Of a DNA stretch of 64,000 bases, positions 25,444 through 34,778 are shown piece by piece. Made by a program: the position numbers and the translations under genes. Location of the stretch: assembly GCF_008830185.1 (NCBI RefSeq), contig NZ_WAGX01000004.1, forward strand, positions 558,001 to 622,000. The letters run 5' to 3'. How positions within the stretch are numbered: the stretch's first letter is position 1; every line of letters begins with the position of its first letter. The DNA comes from Candidatus Galacturonatibacter soehngenii. GTDB lineage: Bacteria; Bacillota; Clostridia; Lachnospirales; Lachnospiraceae. A model generated the notes under the pieces. It saw only the letters and a list, made by a program, of their open reading frames with translations. It was not told the origin of the DNA and ran no database searches.

Positions 25444-26055
25444 TTATTGAATTAGTTGCAACATCTTTTTTATATCTTCAGACGCCATAGCAACCTTTGA
25501 CTTTTCAATTAATATATTGCCTCCTGTCATAATATAAGATGGAAATACTCTGATATTCTCATAATAAAATTCATCATTTCTTAATTTGTAGGTCGCTCCT
25601 GTTGGAATAACATTTTTCTTCGTTTTTGATTTTGCGATGTGATTTAACGCTTTCTTCGCCACATCCCCCATAAGCATAATCACACTTACATTTGGAAACA
25701 AACTGATTTCATATTCTAATAAAGGAATACACTGTTTGATTATATCTTTCTCAATCGTTGTATTGCTTTTCGGAATCTTTACAGCATTTGTAATATAAAT
25801 ACCCGCTTTGGTAATATCTTCGATTGATGAAAGGAATGACCCTGCTTTCGAAAACAAAGGTAATGTTGTTGTTAAGTAAAAAGGTGGGTTATTCTTTCCA
25901 TAAAAATCATCCTCTGGATTACTTGGTACGACTTCATTTATCATAATTGCTTTTACGTTCTCAGTATCAATTTTTACATCTGCAAACTGATAATCTTCGT
26001 TCCTAGCATTGCTTGCAACAAAAGCTTTCATTCTTTCTTTTACATGAATTATCAT
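25444..26055 (-). CDS. Uracil-DNA glycosylase superfamily-like protein
   Basis: A 203-residue protein resembling the UDG-like fold. IMINEVVPSNPEDDFYG lies where family motif 1 would be, AGIYITNAVKIPK and VIMLMGDVAKKAL form the central strands, and VFPSYIMTGGN lies near the position of motif 2. The canonical catalytic GQDPYH of UNG is absent, so activity may differ (family 4/5-like or non-catalytic). It has no iron-sulfur cysteine set of family 4. Ribosome binding site AGGAGGG. Confidence 0.65.
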   Translation of the reverse strand: MIIHVKERMKAFVASNARNEDYQFADVKIDTENVKAIMINEVVPSNPEDDFYGKNNPPFYLTTTLPLFSKAGSFLSSIEDITKAGIYITNAVKIPKSNTTIEKDIIKQCIPLLEYEISLFPNVSVIMLMGDVAKKALNHIAKSKTKKNVIPTGATYKLRNDEFYYENIRVFPSYIMTGGNILIEKSKVAMASEDIKKMLQLIQ

Positions 26056-26198
26056 ACTCTTCCCTCCTAAAAGTCTTGGTGATAAAACGTTAACTATTTA
26101 TTTCCATAGTATAACACAATATCTTGACACCTGCTTGTCATATATGAAAAAAATTAACTCTATTTGTCCTTTGTTGCTTCTTTTTATACTACAATGGA

Positions 26199-26226
26199 TT
26201 GAAATTTACTGTATTTCCTGTATAAT
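26199..26226 (+). promoter_or_regulatory. Sigma-A promoter of the ABC-F gene
   Basis: TTGAAA (26199-26204) and TATAAT (26221-26226) are spaced by 16 bp. The leader to the ATG at 26303 is about 70 nt and includes a small GTTTTAT/ATAAAAC stem. There is no recognisable leader peptide. Confidence 0.65.
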
Positions 26227-26302
26227 AATACTGGAGTTTTATTGTTATAAAACGTTATTTACGCATATATCGCTTGCATTTTGAAACAGAAAGGAATTTA
26301 CT

Positions 26303-28213
26303 ATGATTTTAGCATGTCAAAATATATCAAAAACCTTTGGAACTGATGAAATATTACATAATATTTCTTTTCATATTAATGATCGTGAAAAAGCTGCAAT
26401 TGTTGGAATTAACGGAGCAGGTAAATCTACTCTTCTTAAAATAATTATGAATCAAATGCCAGCAGACTCTGGTGAAGTTATCATTGCAAAAGGTAAAACT
26501 ATTGGTTATCTTGCACAGCATCAAGATTTGTCAACCAACCGAACTATTTTCGAAGAAATATTAGAAACCAAAGCTGATATCATTCAATTAGAAAATAAAA
26601 TACGAACACTTGAAGAGGAAATGCGCCAAAAAGAAGGTGCAGAACTCACTGCTATGCTCGATTCCTATAATAGAGCCGTTCATGAATTTGATTTAAAAAA
26701 CGGTTACGCTTATAAAAGTGAAGTAACTGGCATTTTAAAAGGGCTAGGATTTGCTGAATCGGATTTTGAAAAGCCCGTTCAGTCTTTATCCGGTGGTCAA
26801 AAAACGCGTGTTTCTCTTGGTAAACTATTAGTTTCTAAGCCAGATATTATTCTTTTAGATGAGCCAACCAACCATTTAGATATGGAATCGATTGCCTGGT
26901 TAGAAACATTTTTACTAAATTATAGCGGTGCTGTTGTCATCGTTGCACATGATCGATATTTTTTAGACCGTGTTGTTTCTAAAATTATTGAATTAGATGC
27001 TGGAAAAGGTTGTGTTTATACTGGGAACTACTCAGCTTATGCCGAGAAACGTACTGCCATAAGAGAAGCTATGCTTAAGGCGTACTTAAATCAACAAAAA
27101 GAAATTAAACATCAGGAAGAGGTTATCGCAAAACTTAAATCCTTTAACCGTGAAAAGTCAATCAAACGTGCAGAAAGCCGTGAAAAGATGCTGGCTAAAA
27201 TTGATGTGCTGGACAAACCCACTGAGGTTAATGACAAGATGAATATAGCCTTAGAACCGCAGGTAATAAGCGGAAATGACGTGTTAGATGTAGAAGGTCT
27301 TTCAAAGTCCTTTCCTCCCCTTACTTTATTTCAAAACATTGATTTTAGTATCAAACGTGGAGAGCGGGTTGCCTTAATTGGTAATAATGGTACAGGGAAA
27401 ACAACGATATTAAAAATAATCAATGGCATTATAAAAGCAGATCAAGGTGAGATTAAATTAGGTTCCAAAGTAAAAATTGGCTACTATGATCAGGAACATA
27501 ATGTACTAGATAAAGATAAGACCTTATTTGAAGAGGTATCAGATGCTTATCCCAATCTAACCAACACACAGATTCGAAATGTTTTAGCTGCCTTTTTATT
27601 TACCAATGATGATGTCTTTAAGCGTATCAAGGATTTAAGTGGTGGAGAACGTGGACGAGTTTCTTTGGCCAAATTAATGTTATCCGAAGCAAACTTTCTA
27701 ATCTTAGATGAGCCGACCAACCATTTGGATATCACTTCAAAGGAGATTTTAGAATCAGCCTTAACAAGCTATACTGGTACGGTTTTATTTGTTTCACATG
27801 ATCGTTACTTTATTAATAAAACGGCAACAAGAATCCTTGATTTAACGCATCATACCGTTGTAAACTATATCGGTAACTACGATTACTATATTGAAAAACG
27901 TGATGAATTGACATTGAAATACACAACCAATGAGGAAGCTACGGTTGATAAAGCACCAGAAGAAAATTCTTCTAAATTAGATTGGAAACAACAAAAAGAG
28001 GAACAAGCACGTATTCGAAAACGCGAAAACGAATTGGCAAAGACGGAAAAACGAATTCACGAATTAGAAGAAAGAAATGAACAGATTGATACCTTAATTA
28101 TACAGCCTGATATTTGTACCAATGTAGCAAAGCTCGTAGAGTTAAATAATGAAAAAACTGCAATTGAAGAAGAATTGTTAGCACTATATGAAAAATGGGA
28201 AGAGTTAGCGTAA
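26303..28213 (+). CDS. ABC-F family ATP-binding protein (ribosome-associated, two ATPase domains)
   Basis: A 636-residue soluble tandem ATPase without membrane segments. Walker A motifs are GINGAGKST near residue 38 and GNNGTGKTT near 362. The two signatures are LSGGQKTRVSLG and LSGGERGRVSLA, and the two Walker B/Q motifs include ILLDEPTNHLD and LILDEPTNHLD. A linker of about 75 residues (P-site tRNA interaction motif in the family) joins the halves, and a charged coiled coil ends the protein. ABC-F proteins act on the ribosome as translation or antibiotic-protection factors. It cannot be assigned to a resistance clade by eye. Transcribed alone. Confidence 0.93.
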   Translation: MILACQNISKTFGTDEILHNISFHINDREKAAIVGINGAGKSTLLKIIMNQMPADSGEVIIAKGKTIGYLAQHQDLSTNRTIFEEILETKADIIQLENKIRTLEEEMRQKEGAELTAMLDSYNRAVHEFDLKNGYAYKSEVTGILKGLGFAESDFEKPVQSLSGGQKTRVSLGKLLVSKPDIILLDEPTNHLDMESIAWLETFLLNYSGAVVIVAHDRYFLDRVVSKIIELDAGKGCVYTGNYSAYAEKRTAIREAMLKAYLNQQKEIKHQEEVIAKLKSFNREKSIKRAESREKMLAKIDVLDKPTEVNDKMNIALEPQVISGNDVLDVEGLSKSFPPLTLFQNIDFSIKRGERVALIGNNGTGKTTILKIINGIIKADQGEIKLGSKVKIGYYDQEHNVLDKDKTLFEEVSDAYPNLTNTQIRNVLAAFLFTNDDVFKRIKDLSGGERGRVSLAKLMLSEANFLILDEPTNHLDITSKEILESALTSYTGTVLFVSHDRYFINKTATRILDLTHHTVVNYIGNYDYYIEKRDELTLKYTTNEEATVDKAPEENSSKLDWKQQKEEQARIRKRENELAKTEKRIHELEERNEQIDTLIIQPDICTNVAKLVELNNEKTAIEEELLALYEKWEELA

Positions 28214-28226
28214 GCTACTCTTCCCA
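28196..28226 (+). terminator. Intrinsic terminator overlapping the ABC-F stop codon
   Basis: TGGGAAGAG-t-TAGC pairs with GCTA-CTCTTCCCA around a GTAA loop that contains part of the stop codon, followed by TTTTCTTCT. The final codons and the stop of the ABC-F gene form the 5' arm of the hairpin. Confidence 0.85.
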
Positions 28227-28277
28227 TTTTCTTCTACAAATGAATGTTTTAGCATTATCTTGCAGACAATGTTGCAT

Positions 28278-29903
28278 CTATAATAGGTTTAACTTTGATG
28301 CAATCATAATCACTACATCACCCTTTGGAAATGAAAGAAGCTCCTTTTCACCAATAGCACCGAATTTGATAATAAAAATAAAATAAATTGCAACCGCTAA
28401 AGGAATCGTAACTATGATTGAAAATAGATTGCTTGCACTTACCAAATACAATACATAATAGATTAATTTCGTCATTCCTCCCATGATACTGGCACATACA
28501 ATAGGAATGATAAAATTTTCTTTCCATTTTATATGATAAGAAAGAATACGTTTGATTGCCATTTGATTAAGCAAACAAATCAAAAATGCATTCACAATGC
28601 TTGCTAATACTAAAACATTTAAGTTCCCTCCAAATGTAATCAATAAAATCACCAACACGATTGTTTGCATGATTAGAGCAAAAACAGCATTGATGACGGG
28701 AATATTAATCTTGCCGATGCCTTGAAGTACGGTATTGGTCAAAGTCGACAATGAATAAAATACAATGCTAATGCTTAAGTTGAAAAGCAATTGTGCTGCC
28801 TGTGTCATCGTATCCTTCAAAGGAAATAATATCGAAACAATAGGTAATGCTAAAACTGCAATCCCAACAGCCGAAGGAATCGCGATTAACATTGTCACTC
28901 TTATTGCTACATCAATTTGCTGATTGCAATCCTTTGTTTTTCCTAATGAATAGTTTGACGCAATTCTAGGTATCAAAGCCACCGACATGGCAGATGCAAG
29001 TGCAATTGGAATATTTGCAATTACAACAGCCTGACCTGCGAATATTCCATACATAGCAGAAACCGTTTCTTCCATTAATCCATTTTTATACATGAGTATT
29101 TTAATATAAAGGGTCTGATTGATAATCGTATTCAAATTATAAATAGCCGTACATAGGATAAAGGGAGTAATGGTAAAAAATATATTTTTAAATATTGTAG
29201 TATACGATTCTACCTTTTCCTCTGTACTTAACATTCTTTTTTGTGCTCTTTCCTTCCGATTCAGAAAGTACCTCCATAACATGAAGATAAATGCACCAAG
29301 AACCCCAGCGCCTGTACCAATGGCGCTTCCTGTTGCACCAAATATAGCTTGTGTCGTAGTATCCTTTGCAACGGCTTGCATTAAAAAATATGCTGCCCCA
29401 ATGCTTATGACTGCATTTAAGATTTGTTCAAATATCTGCGAAACAGATGTCTGTGTCAAACTCCCATGTCCTTGAAAGTACCCTCTTAGTACCCCTACTA
29501 AGCCAGAAAGAAAGATCGTAGGCGCAAATACCTTAAGGACTAATACTGAGTTTTGCTCTGCCAAAAAAGTTGCACCAAAGTAAGCAAACAAACTTGCCCC
29601 TCCACCAACGATAACCACATAAAAGATTGCACAATAAAAAATTCTTTGTACATTGATATATTCTTTTTTGGCAAGTGATTTTGCAATTTCTTTAGAAAGT
29701 GCACTTGGAATACTATACGAAGCTACTAATAAAATCATCAAATAAACATTATTAGCTAATGTAAAATATCCAATCCCTTCTTTTCCTATCAACAGTGACA
29801 ACGGCCTTTTATATAGGATTCCAATGATTCTACATATGATTCCTCCAAGCGCCAATATACTTGCTTGTTTCACAAAACCACTTTTTTCAATTTGTTTTCC
29901 CAT
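28278..29903 (-). CDS. SpoVB/MurJ-type MOP superfamily polysaccharide or lipid II flippase
   Basis: A polytopic protein with about 14 membrane helices, in the PST/MVF branch that exports lipid-linked sugars. QASILALGGIICRIIGILYKR and the segment NNVYLMILLVASYSIPSALSK match the SpoVB/MurJ N-terminus, and RGYFQGHGSLTQTSVSQIFEQ is the characteristic loop. It may transport peptidoglycan or cortex precursors. An in-frame TTG at 29960 would overlap helD by 8 bp and add 19 residues but has no ribosome binding site. The ATG at 29903 with an upstream GGAAAG fits the family start better and was chosen with moderate certainty. It is downstream of helD. Confidence 0.88.
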   Translation of the reverse strand: MGKQIEKSGFVKQASILALGGIICRIIGILYKRPLSLLIGKEGIGYFTLANNVYLMILLVASYSIPSALSKEIAKSLAKKEYINVQRIFYCAIFYVVIVGGGASLFAYFGATFLAEQNSVLVLKVFAPTIFLSGLVGVLRGYFQGHGSLTQTSVSQIFEQILNAVISIGAAYFLMQAVAKDTTTQAIFGATGSAIGTGAGVLGAFIFMLWRYFLNRKERAQKRMLSTEEKVESYTTIFKNIFFTITPFILCTAIYNLNTIINQTLYIKILMYKNGLMEETVSAMYGIFAGQAVVIANIPIALASAMSVALIPRIASNYSLGKTKDCNQQIDVAIRVTMLIAIPSAVGIAVLALPIVSILFPLKDTMTQAAQLLFNLSISIVFYSLSTLTNTVLQGIGKINIPVINAVFALIMQTIVLVILLITFGGNLNVLVLASIVNAFLICLLNQMAIKRILSYHIKWKENFIIPIVCASIMGGMTKLIYYVLYLVSASNLFSIIVTIPLAVAIYFIFIIKFGAIGEKELLSFPKGDVVIMIASKLNLL

Positions 29904-29952
29904 ATCTACCAACTTTCCGTGACTGTCATAACCAAATCCTTCCTTTATTCTA

Positions 29953-32115
29953 TTAAACAAGTAACGGACTTATTTCGTTTTGACAGAATAGGTTAAGTCT
30001 GTGAAGTGCTCTTGTACATGCTATATACAACAGCTTTTTATCATCTTCACTCTCATAATTTTTCTTATCTGTATCACACACTAACACCGCATCAAATTCA
30101 AGTCCTTTTGACATATATACCGGTATAATAAAGACGCCTTGTAAATCACAAGTACTTTCATTTTTTATAAGTTGTAAATCAACGTAATCTTTTAACATAT
30201 CATACAAAACCAAAGCACTTTTTTCACTTTTGCAAATCAGTCCAATGGATTGGTAGTCTTTTCTTTGGCAATAGGCTATTTCTTCTATTATTTTATTACA
30301 ATTTAATTCTTGATTATAAAAAACATGAACCTCTGGTTTTTCTCCCTCTCGGTTAAAGCTCTTTATTTTAGTTGTTTGGTCTATGAACTTCATGCTGTAA
30401 TTAAGAATCTCGTTCGTGCAACGAAAGCTTTTATCCATGGTAATTAGAGTTGCTTTCTTTTTATTTAGAATTGTCTTAATTTGTTCATATAAGGTTATAT
30501 CTTCTTGTTTTTCCAAGGTTTGATTCATGTCACCTAGAATGGTAAATTTAGAATCCAAAAATAATATGCGAAAAATCTCATATTGTAGTGGGTAGTAATC
30601 TTGCGCTTCATCCACCACTACCTGCTTAATCGTTCTATATTCATTTGAACCGTATATCTTTAAGGTCAAGTAACTCAATGCAATTGCATCATCATAATAC
30701 AACCAACTCGAATTGGAATTTTCATTGGTATATTTAAATATTTCGTCCAAATGCTCGAAAGACATACGATTCTTGGCTAAATAATTGAAATATTCCTTGT
30801 CTTTAAATAATTCAAAGTAAAGGGTTTTAATAGAAAGCTTGGTAAATGATAAAAGCTCATTTTTAATTCTGGCTTCTTCACCTTTACTGATTCTACCACA
30901 GTTTTCTTCTATTAATTCAAGAACATATTCTTCCAACTGTTCTAATTTCATTCCTAAAGGTGTATTGACTCTTCCAACTATTTTTTCCTTTAATTTCTCT
31001 TTCCCAATTATAAACTTACCTTTATAGTAAACATCTTCAAACGCAATCCATCGATTTGGCAAATCCTCTACAAATCGATTTAGAATTTCTAAAAATTGCA
31101 AGGAGGTTTTTAATTCAATGCTACGTTTGATAACTGTTCGGTATCTGTCACTTGTGATTAAGGTTTCTAAAAATTGATTTCTCGATTGTATCTTATCTTG
31201 CTGAAGAACAAGGGACATAATTTCTTCGAATATCAATGATTGTACATGATGCTCTCCTAGTTCCGGTAAAACATTCTCAATATATTGTTCGAATAAAGAG
31301 TTAGGAGAAATGATAATAATATTATTGGCAGAAAGCTTGTTCGTTAAACCTTGATACATAAGATAGGCTGTTCGATGAAGTGCAATTGAGGTCTTTCCAC
31401 TCCCTGCAACTCCTTGCACCATCATCAAATCATTTTCCATATCACGTATTACGATATCTTGCTCTTTTTGTATGGTTTCTACAATTGTTTTCATTTTATT
31501 GGAAGTGTTTTGAGACAATAATTTCCTCAAAAATTCATCGATAATCTGAACATCTGCATCAAAAAAATATTCCAGTATTCCATTTTTGATTTCATACTGG
31601 CGTTTTTTATTTACTTCTCCGCTAATCCTTCCAACTGGTGCGTCATAATATACCTCACCAGTTACAAATCGATAAAAAACACTTGCAATTGGAGATCGCC
31701 AGTCATAAATGTACATTTCATGCGTTTTTTCATCTTTCAAAGAGGTACGCCCAATATAGATTTCCTCAAATGCATCTTCTTCATCAAATTTGAAATCAAT
31801 TCGCGCAAAATAAGGAGACTTGATAAGATTCTCCAAGCGTAATATCTTATTCTCCACTTCTTCATAATCTGCAATCTTATCTAGAACTGGGTTTACATAT
31901 TGGCCTAACTCAGCCAATGCTTCAAATTGTTCAGCATTCCATAAATTTGAAATAGAGTGTGATGTATTTTCACGAAGTTCTTTCTTAGCTGCAATGATAT
32001 CTGCTTTGTTTTCTTCGTTGCTTTCTCTTGCCTTCTTTAACTGTTTCGAAGCCAAAGAGATGGTTTGTTCTAACCTCTTAGCTTCATACTCAAATTCTAA
32101 GTGTTTTTGTTCCAT
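29953..32115 (-). CDS. helD: HelD family UvrD-like helicase (RNA polymerase recycling factor)
   Basis: A 720-residue superfamily 1 helicase-like protein. The N-terminal coiled coil (about residues 1-60) is followed by the HelD domain with YIYDWRSPIASVFYRF. Walker A GVAGSGKTS lies near residue 240, Walker B VVDEAQDYYPLQY near 535, and the C-terminal motif MSKGLEFDAVLVCD near 680. In Bacillus HelD binds RNA polymerase and removes stalled complexes. It is of normal length. The downstream flippase may be co-transcribed. Confidence 0.92.
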   Translation of the reverse strand: MEQKHLEFEYEAKRLEQTISLASKQLKKARESNEENKADIIAAKKELRENTSHSISNLWNAEQFEALAELGQYVNPVLDKIADYEEVENKILRLENLIKSPYFARIDFKFDEEDAFEEIYIGRTSLKDEKTHEMYIYDWRSPIASVFYRFVTGEVYYDAPVGRISGEVNKKRQYEIKNGILEYFFDADVQIIDEFLRKLLSQNTSNKMKTIVETIQKEQDIVIRDMENDLMMVQGVAGSGKTSIALHRTAYLMYQGLTNKLSANNIIIISPNSLFEQYIENVLPELGEHHVQSLIFEEIMSLVLQQDKIQSRNQFLETLITSDRYRTVIKRSIELKTSLQFLEILNRFVEDLPNRWIAFEDVYYKGKFIIGKEKLKEKIVGRVNTPLGMKLEQLEEYVLELIEENCGRISKGEEARIKNELLSFTKLSIKTLYFELFKDKEYFNYLAKNRMSFEHLDEIFKYTNENSNSSWLYYDDAIALSYLTLKIYGSNEYRTIKQVVVDEAQDYYPLQYEIFRILFLDSKFTILGDMNQTLEKQEDITLYEQIKTILNKKKATLITMDKSFRCTNEILNYSMKFIDQTTKIKSFNREGEKPEVHVFYNQELNCNKIIEEIAYCQRKDYQSIGLICKSEKSALVLYDMLKDYVDLQLIKNESTCDLQGVFIIPVYMSKGLEFDAVLVCDTDKKNYESEDDKKLLYIACTRALHRLNLFCQNEISPLLV

Positions 32116-32386
32116 AACATTACCCCTTCCTAATTATGCGAAACATATTCTCCAAATCCTATAAAGTTATTGTAAAAGTCTAGCATAAATACAATTTGAA
32201 AAATAGTCTTGTTGTTATACTATAGGTATGGTACAGTTAAGAGGGAAGGAATTAACTTCTTTTTTTATTTCTTCATCTAATATTTTTGTATTCTTTTCTT
32301 TTTACAATTGGATCAGTTGGCACCTATAGTTTGGCTTTGGTAATACTCTGGTGTAAACTTGTTTTTTCAGCTTATAATTCTTTTTA
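32116..32386. other. Intergenic region with a possible short plus-strand transcript
   Basis: There is no coding gene. On the plus strand TTGAAA (32196-32201) and TACTAT (32218-32223) are spaced by 16 bp. About 15 nt further, AGTTAA pairs with TTAACT, followed by a T-rich tract (TTCTTTTTTTATTT). This could produce a very short terminated RNA or be chance in AT-rich DNA. Confidence 0.25.
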
Positions 32387-32860
32387 TTACATTCCCATTT
32401 TCTCATAAGCACCAGCTGGTATGGATATTTCCATTTTTAAATCTGCATTATCTGCTGCTACTATTTTAATTCGATTGGTGCCTTTCTTTAAGAAAATTGT
32501 ACTAGTCTCCTCAGTAGCTGCTGTATCTTTATTTTTTTCTACTATGATTTGATTTGTATTATCAGGTAGAATATGTACTAATTTTGCTTTCCCTTTACTG
32601 ACAATAAATTGATATGTAATATCCAAATCCATGTCTTCATTCGCTTCATAAAGCCATACGGTATCCATACCATTTAATCTTTCATAGGATATAGATAAGA
32701 TATTGTTATCAATCTCTTGTTGAAAATCATTATATCCAAAGCTATTTGAGACTTCAGCTATTTTCTTCTCATTATTGTATATAGACGTCATTTCATTTTG
32801 TCTACACCCTGTTAAACCAAATAGTAAACATATGACTGTTATAACGAATATTTTTTTCAT
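32387..32860 (-). CDS. Small lipoprotein, function unknown
   Basis: A 157-residue secreted lipoprotein. The signal peptide MKKIFVITVICLLFGLTGC ends in the lipobox LTGC (C19). The mature part is beta-rich (SNSFGYNDFQQEIDNNILSI; FIVSKGKAKLVHI) and includes a late segment TIFLKKGTNRIKIVAADN resembling a small jelly-roll. No family is recognised. It is the last gene of the accessory patch that starts near 38970. Ribosome binding site GGAG. Confidence 0.8.
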   Translation of the reverse strand: MKKIFVITVICLLFGLTGCRQNEMTSIYNNEKKIAEVSNSFGYNDFQQEIDNNILSISYERLNGMDTVWLYEANEDMDLDITYQFIVSKGKAKLVHILPDNTNQIIVEKNKDTAATEETSTIFLKKGTNRIKIVAADNADLKMEISIPAGAYEKMGM

Positions 32861-32869
32861 CTTTTTCTC

Positions 32870-33220
32870 CTATTCTCTATATGTTTTAATTTCAATGTGA
32901 TTTCCTTCACTGTCAACAAATTCAGCAACCCAGACATCTTTAATTTTTGTTAGTGGAAAGCAAATTTCCAAATCTGAAATCTTAGCATTTAGTATTTTTA
33001 GATTTTCTACAGCTATACTTGGCAAACAATTACTCCCAAAAGTATGTTCTTCCTTCATCTTTTCGTATGCAAACAAACCAAGTCGAAATCCTTGTATATC
33101 AAATTCACTATATATCTCATCTTTATTTGTCACACTTTGTTCAAAAAAATTTTCATAAAATTTGATTGCTCTGTTCATATCTTTCACACATAGATATAGT
33201 GAGTTGATACTATATTTCAT
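32870..33220 (-). CDS. VOC family (glyoxalase/bleomycin-resistance fold) protein
   Basis: A 116-residue single-domain VOC protein. LYLCVKDMNRAIKFYENFF opens the fold and DSEGNHIEI, with the metal-binding Glu near the end, closes it. Such proteins are metal-dependent lyases, isomerases or antibiotic-binding proteins, and the substrate is not predictable. The start was placed at the ATG that begins the typical MKYSINSLYL. It lies 22 bp after the GNAT gene and 9 bp before the lipoprotein gene. Confidence 0.85.
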   Translation of the reverse strand: MKYSINSLYLCVKDMNRAIKFYENFFEQSVTNKDEIYSEFDIQGFRLGLFAYEKMKEEHTFGSNCLPSIAVENLKILNAKISDLEICFPLTKIKDVWVAEFVDSEGNHIEIKTYRE

Positions 33221-33242
33221 ACCTCTTTCTCTCCCTCTTCTT

Positions 33243-33749
33243 TTATATATCACGTTGCATTACTACAACCGTATAGTCACCAGTATCTTTTTCTCTTCCA
33301 ACAGGAATAAATTTATTTTTCTTCCAAAATCCTTCACTTTGTTTGTTACCTTTTACATAACCTAGCTGTACCGATTGAAACTTTTCTTCTTTAAAATATA
33401 ATAATGCTTCTGCTATAATATTAGAACCAATTCCTGTTCCTTGCAATTCTTTCTTCATCATAAACCAACCGATGTAAACGGTTTGTTCATTTGGGTATCC
33501 TGCAATTATATCAAGCAATGCAATCAGTTGACCTTCCTTATAATAACCAACAAAATACTTTTTATCTAACGATACACTAGGTGGTAGTTCAGTTAAAGAA
33601 TCTTTTATATTTTCATACGTTGGCACTGACTTTATATATTCGTAATAGATTGGGTTTTTACTGCAAAGTTCATAGATTGATGACACATCATCCTCTGTTA
33701 ATTTTTTTACTAAATATTTTTGTGACAAACGTTTTAACTCCAATAACAT
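33243..33749 (-). CDS. GNAT family N-acetyltransferase
   Basis: A 168-residue acetyltransferase. The acetyl-CoA binding motif A is LQGTGIGSNIIAEALLYFK (about residues 103-121), preceded by GWFMMKKE, with QSEGFWKKNKFIPVG at the end as motif B. The acyl acceptor is unknown. It is one of five GNAT genes within 5.6 kb on the same strand. Ribosome binding site AAGGGG. It precedes the VOC gene. Confidence 0.87.
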   Translation of the reverse strand: MLLELKRLSQKYLVKKLTEDDVSSIYELCSKNPIYYEYIKSVPTYENIKDSLTELPPSVSLDKKYFVGYYKEGQLIALLDIIAGYPNEQTVYIGWFMMKKELQGTGIGSNIIAEALLYFKEEKFQSVQLGYVKGNKQSEGFWKKNKFIPVGREKDTGDYTVVVMQRDI

Positions 33750-33785
33750 GATTCTTACCCCTTAAACCTTTCATTAATTCTTATA

Positions 33786-34048
33786 CTATTTTTTAACATT
33801 AGAAACTGTATTCTCAACTTCTTGGATAAAAGTACGTACATCTTCAAAACCCGACTCACACATCTTGAATTTCAGCTTTCCATGGCAAACTATCTTCTTT
33901 TTATCACCTAATTGATATGGCGTCTTTGCTAAACAAATATTTTGATAACATCCAACACAATCTTCAAAGCTATGAAACAAACGCGTAGCAAAAGCAGGTG
34001 ATGTCCTTTCCTCAAAAAACTTGATAGTTCAATCTCGTGTCGAATCAT
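33786..34048 (-). pseudogene. Small cysteine-rich protein gene, possibly frameshifted
   Basis: An open frame encoding C-x2-C-x4-C, followed by ICL and further single cysteines (CVGCYQNIC, VCHGKL, KMCES), runs from 33980 (a TTG without a good ribosome binding site) to 33786. A well-placed ATG with GAGG at 34048 opens a different frame (MIRHEIELSSF). The two frames meet at the heptamer T_TTT_TTG. A -1 slip there, or one missing T, joins them into a protein of about 87 residues. The cysteines suggest a metal or iron-sulfur site. Whether this is a programmed frameshift, a sequencing indel or a decayed gene is open. It lies just after the DUF89 remnant. Confidence 0.45.
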
Positions 34049-34067
34049 AACGATACCTCACTTTATC

Positions 34068-34646
34068 TTATTTTCTCATACAAATCATTCTCTTTTCTTC
34101 TACACCAATATCATTAGCATTCACTTCACATTTGGTCACTAATAGAAAAAATATCTTTTTCTTCTCTTCACTTAGACACTCGTAATTTGCCTGCCCTTTT
34201 GAGATTACCAAATCAGCATTTTCATAGACTTCTCTAAATTCCTGGCTTGTTCGTTTTAGCACTGTTCCAATCGAACTATCTCCATTGTCTATTATTTGCG
34301 CATAATGATCAATACCAACAAAATATCCATCTTCTTCAATGGAATCATTTACAACTGGCTTTCCTCTTACTGCAAAGATTAGATTTATATCTGGATTAAT
34401 TTTTTTTATTTGTTGTAATAGAAGTTTATCTAAGCAGATTTCTCCACAGTTATCTCCCAAATATAAAAGGCATTTGGCACTTACTACCTCCTCCATCAGT
34501 TCCTTGGAGTGATCAATTGCAAGCTCCATTTGCTGTGTGTTATCAAGATAATGATAAATATCTTCTAATAATGTATTATGTATAGGATTAAAATCTATAA
34601 TATTACCAACAATAGCATAACGAATTGCTAGTAAAACACTTATCAT
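34068..34646 (-). pseudogene. DUF89/ARMT1-like damage-control phosphatase, N-terminally truncated
   Basis: A 192-residue product covering only the C-terminal two thirds of the DUF89 fold. Conserved features are GNIIDFN, YLGDNCGEI with the metal/catalytic Asp, FAVRGKPVVNDSI, IIDNGDSSIGTV and ISKGQANYE. The N-terminal domain of about 85-100 residues that family members have is missing, and an in-frame TGA sits directly before the ATG. No ribosome binding site is visible. Family members are metal-dependent phosphatases acting on damaged metabolites. This copy is probably inactive. Confidence 0.65.
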
Positions 34647-34778
34647 TCACTTTCATCATAACATTATTTATATATATCACCCATTTTTTGGTATGTTGGG
34701 CAATAATAAGCTCCTCCTAAATAATTATTCTTTCTTACAGTTTCATTGAATGAACACAACCAACTAAACGTGTATTCT

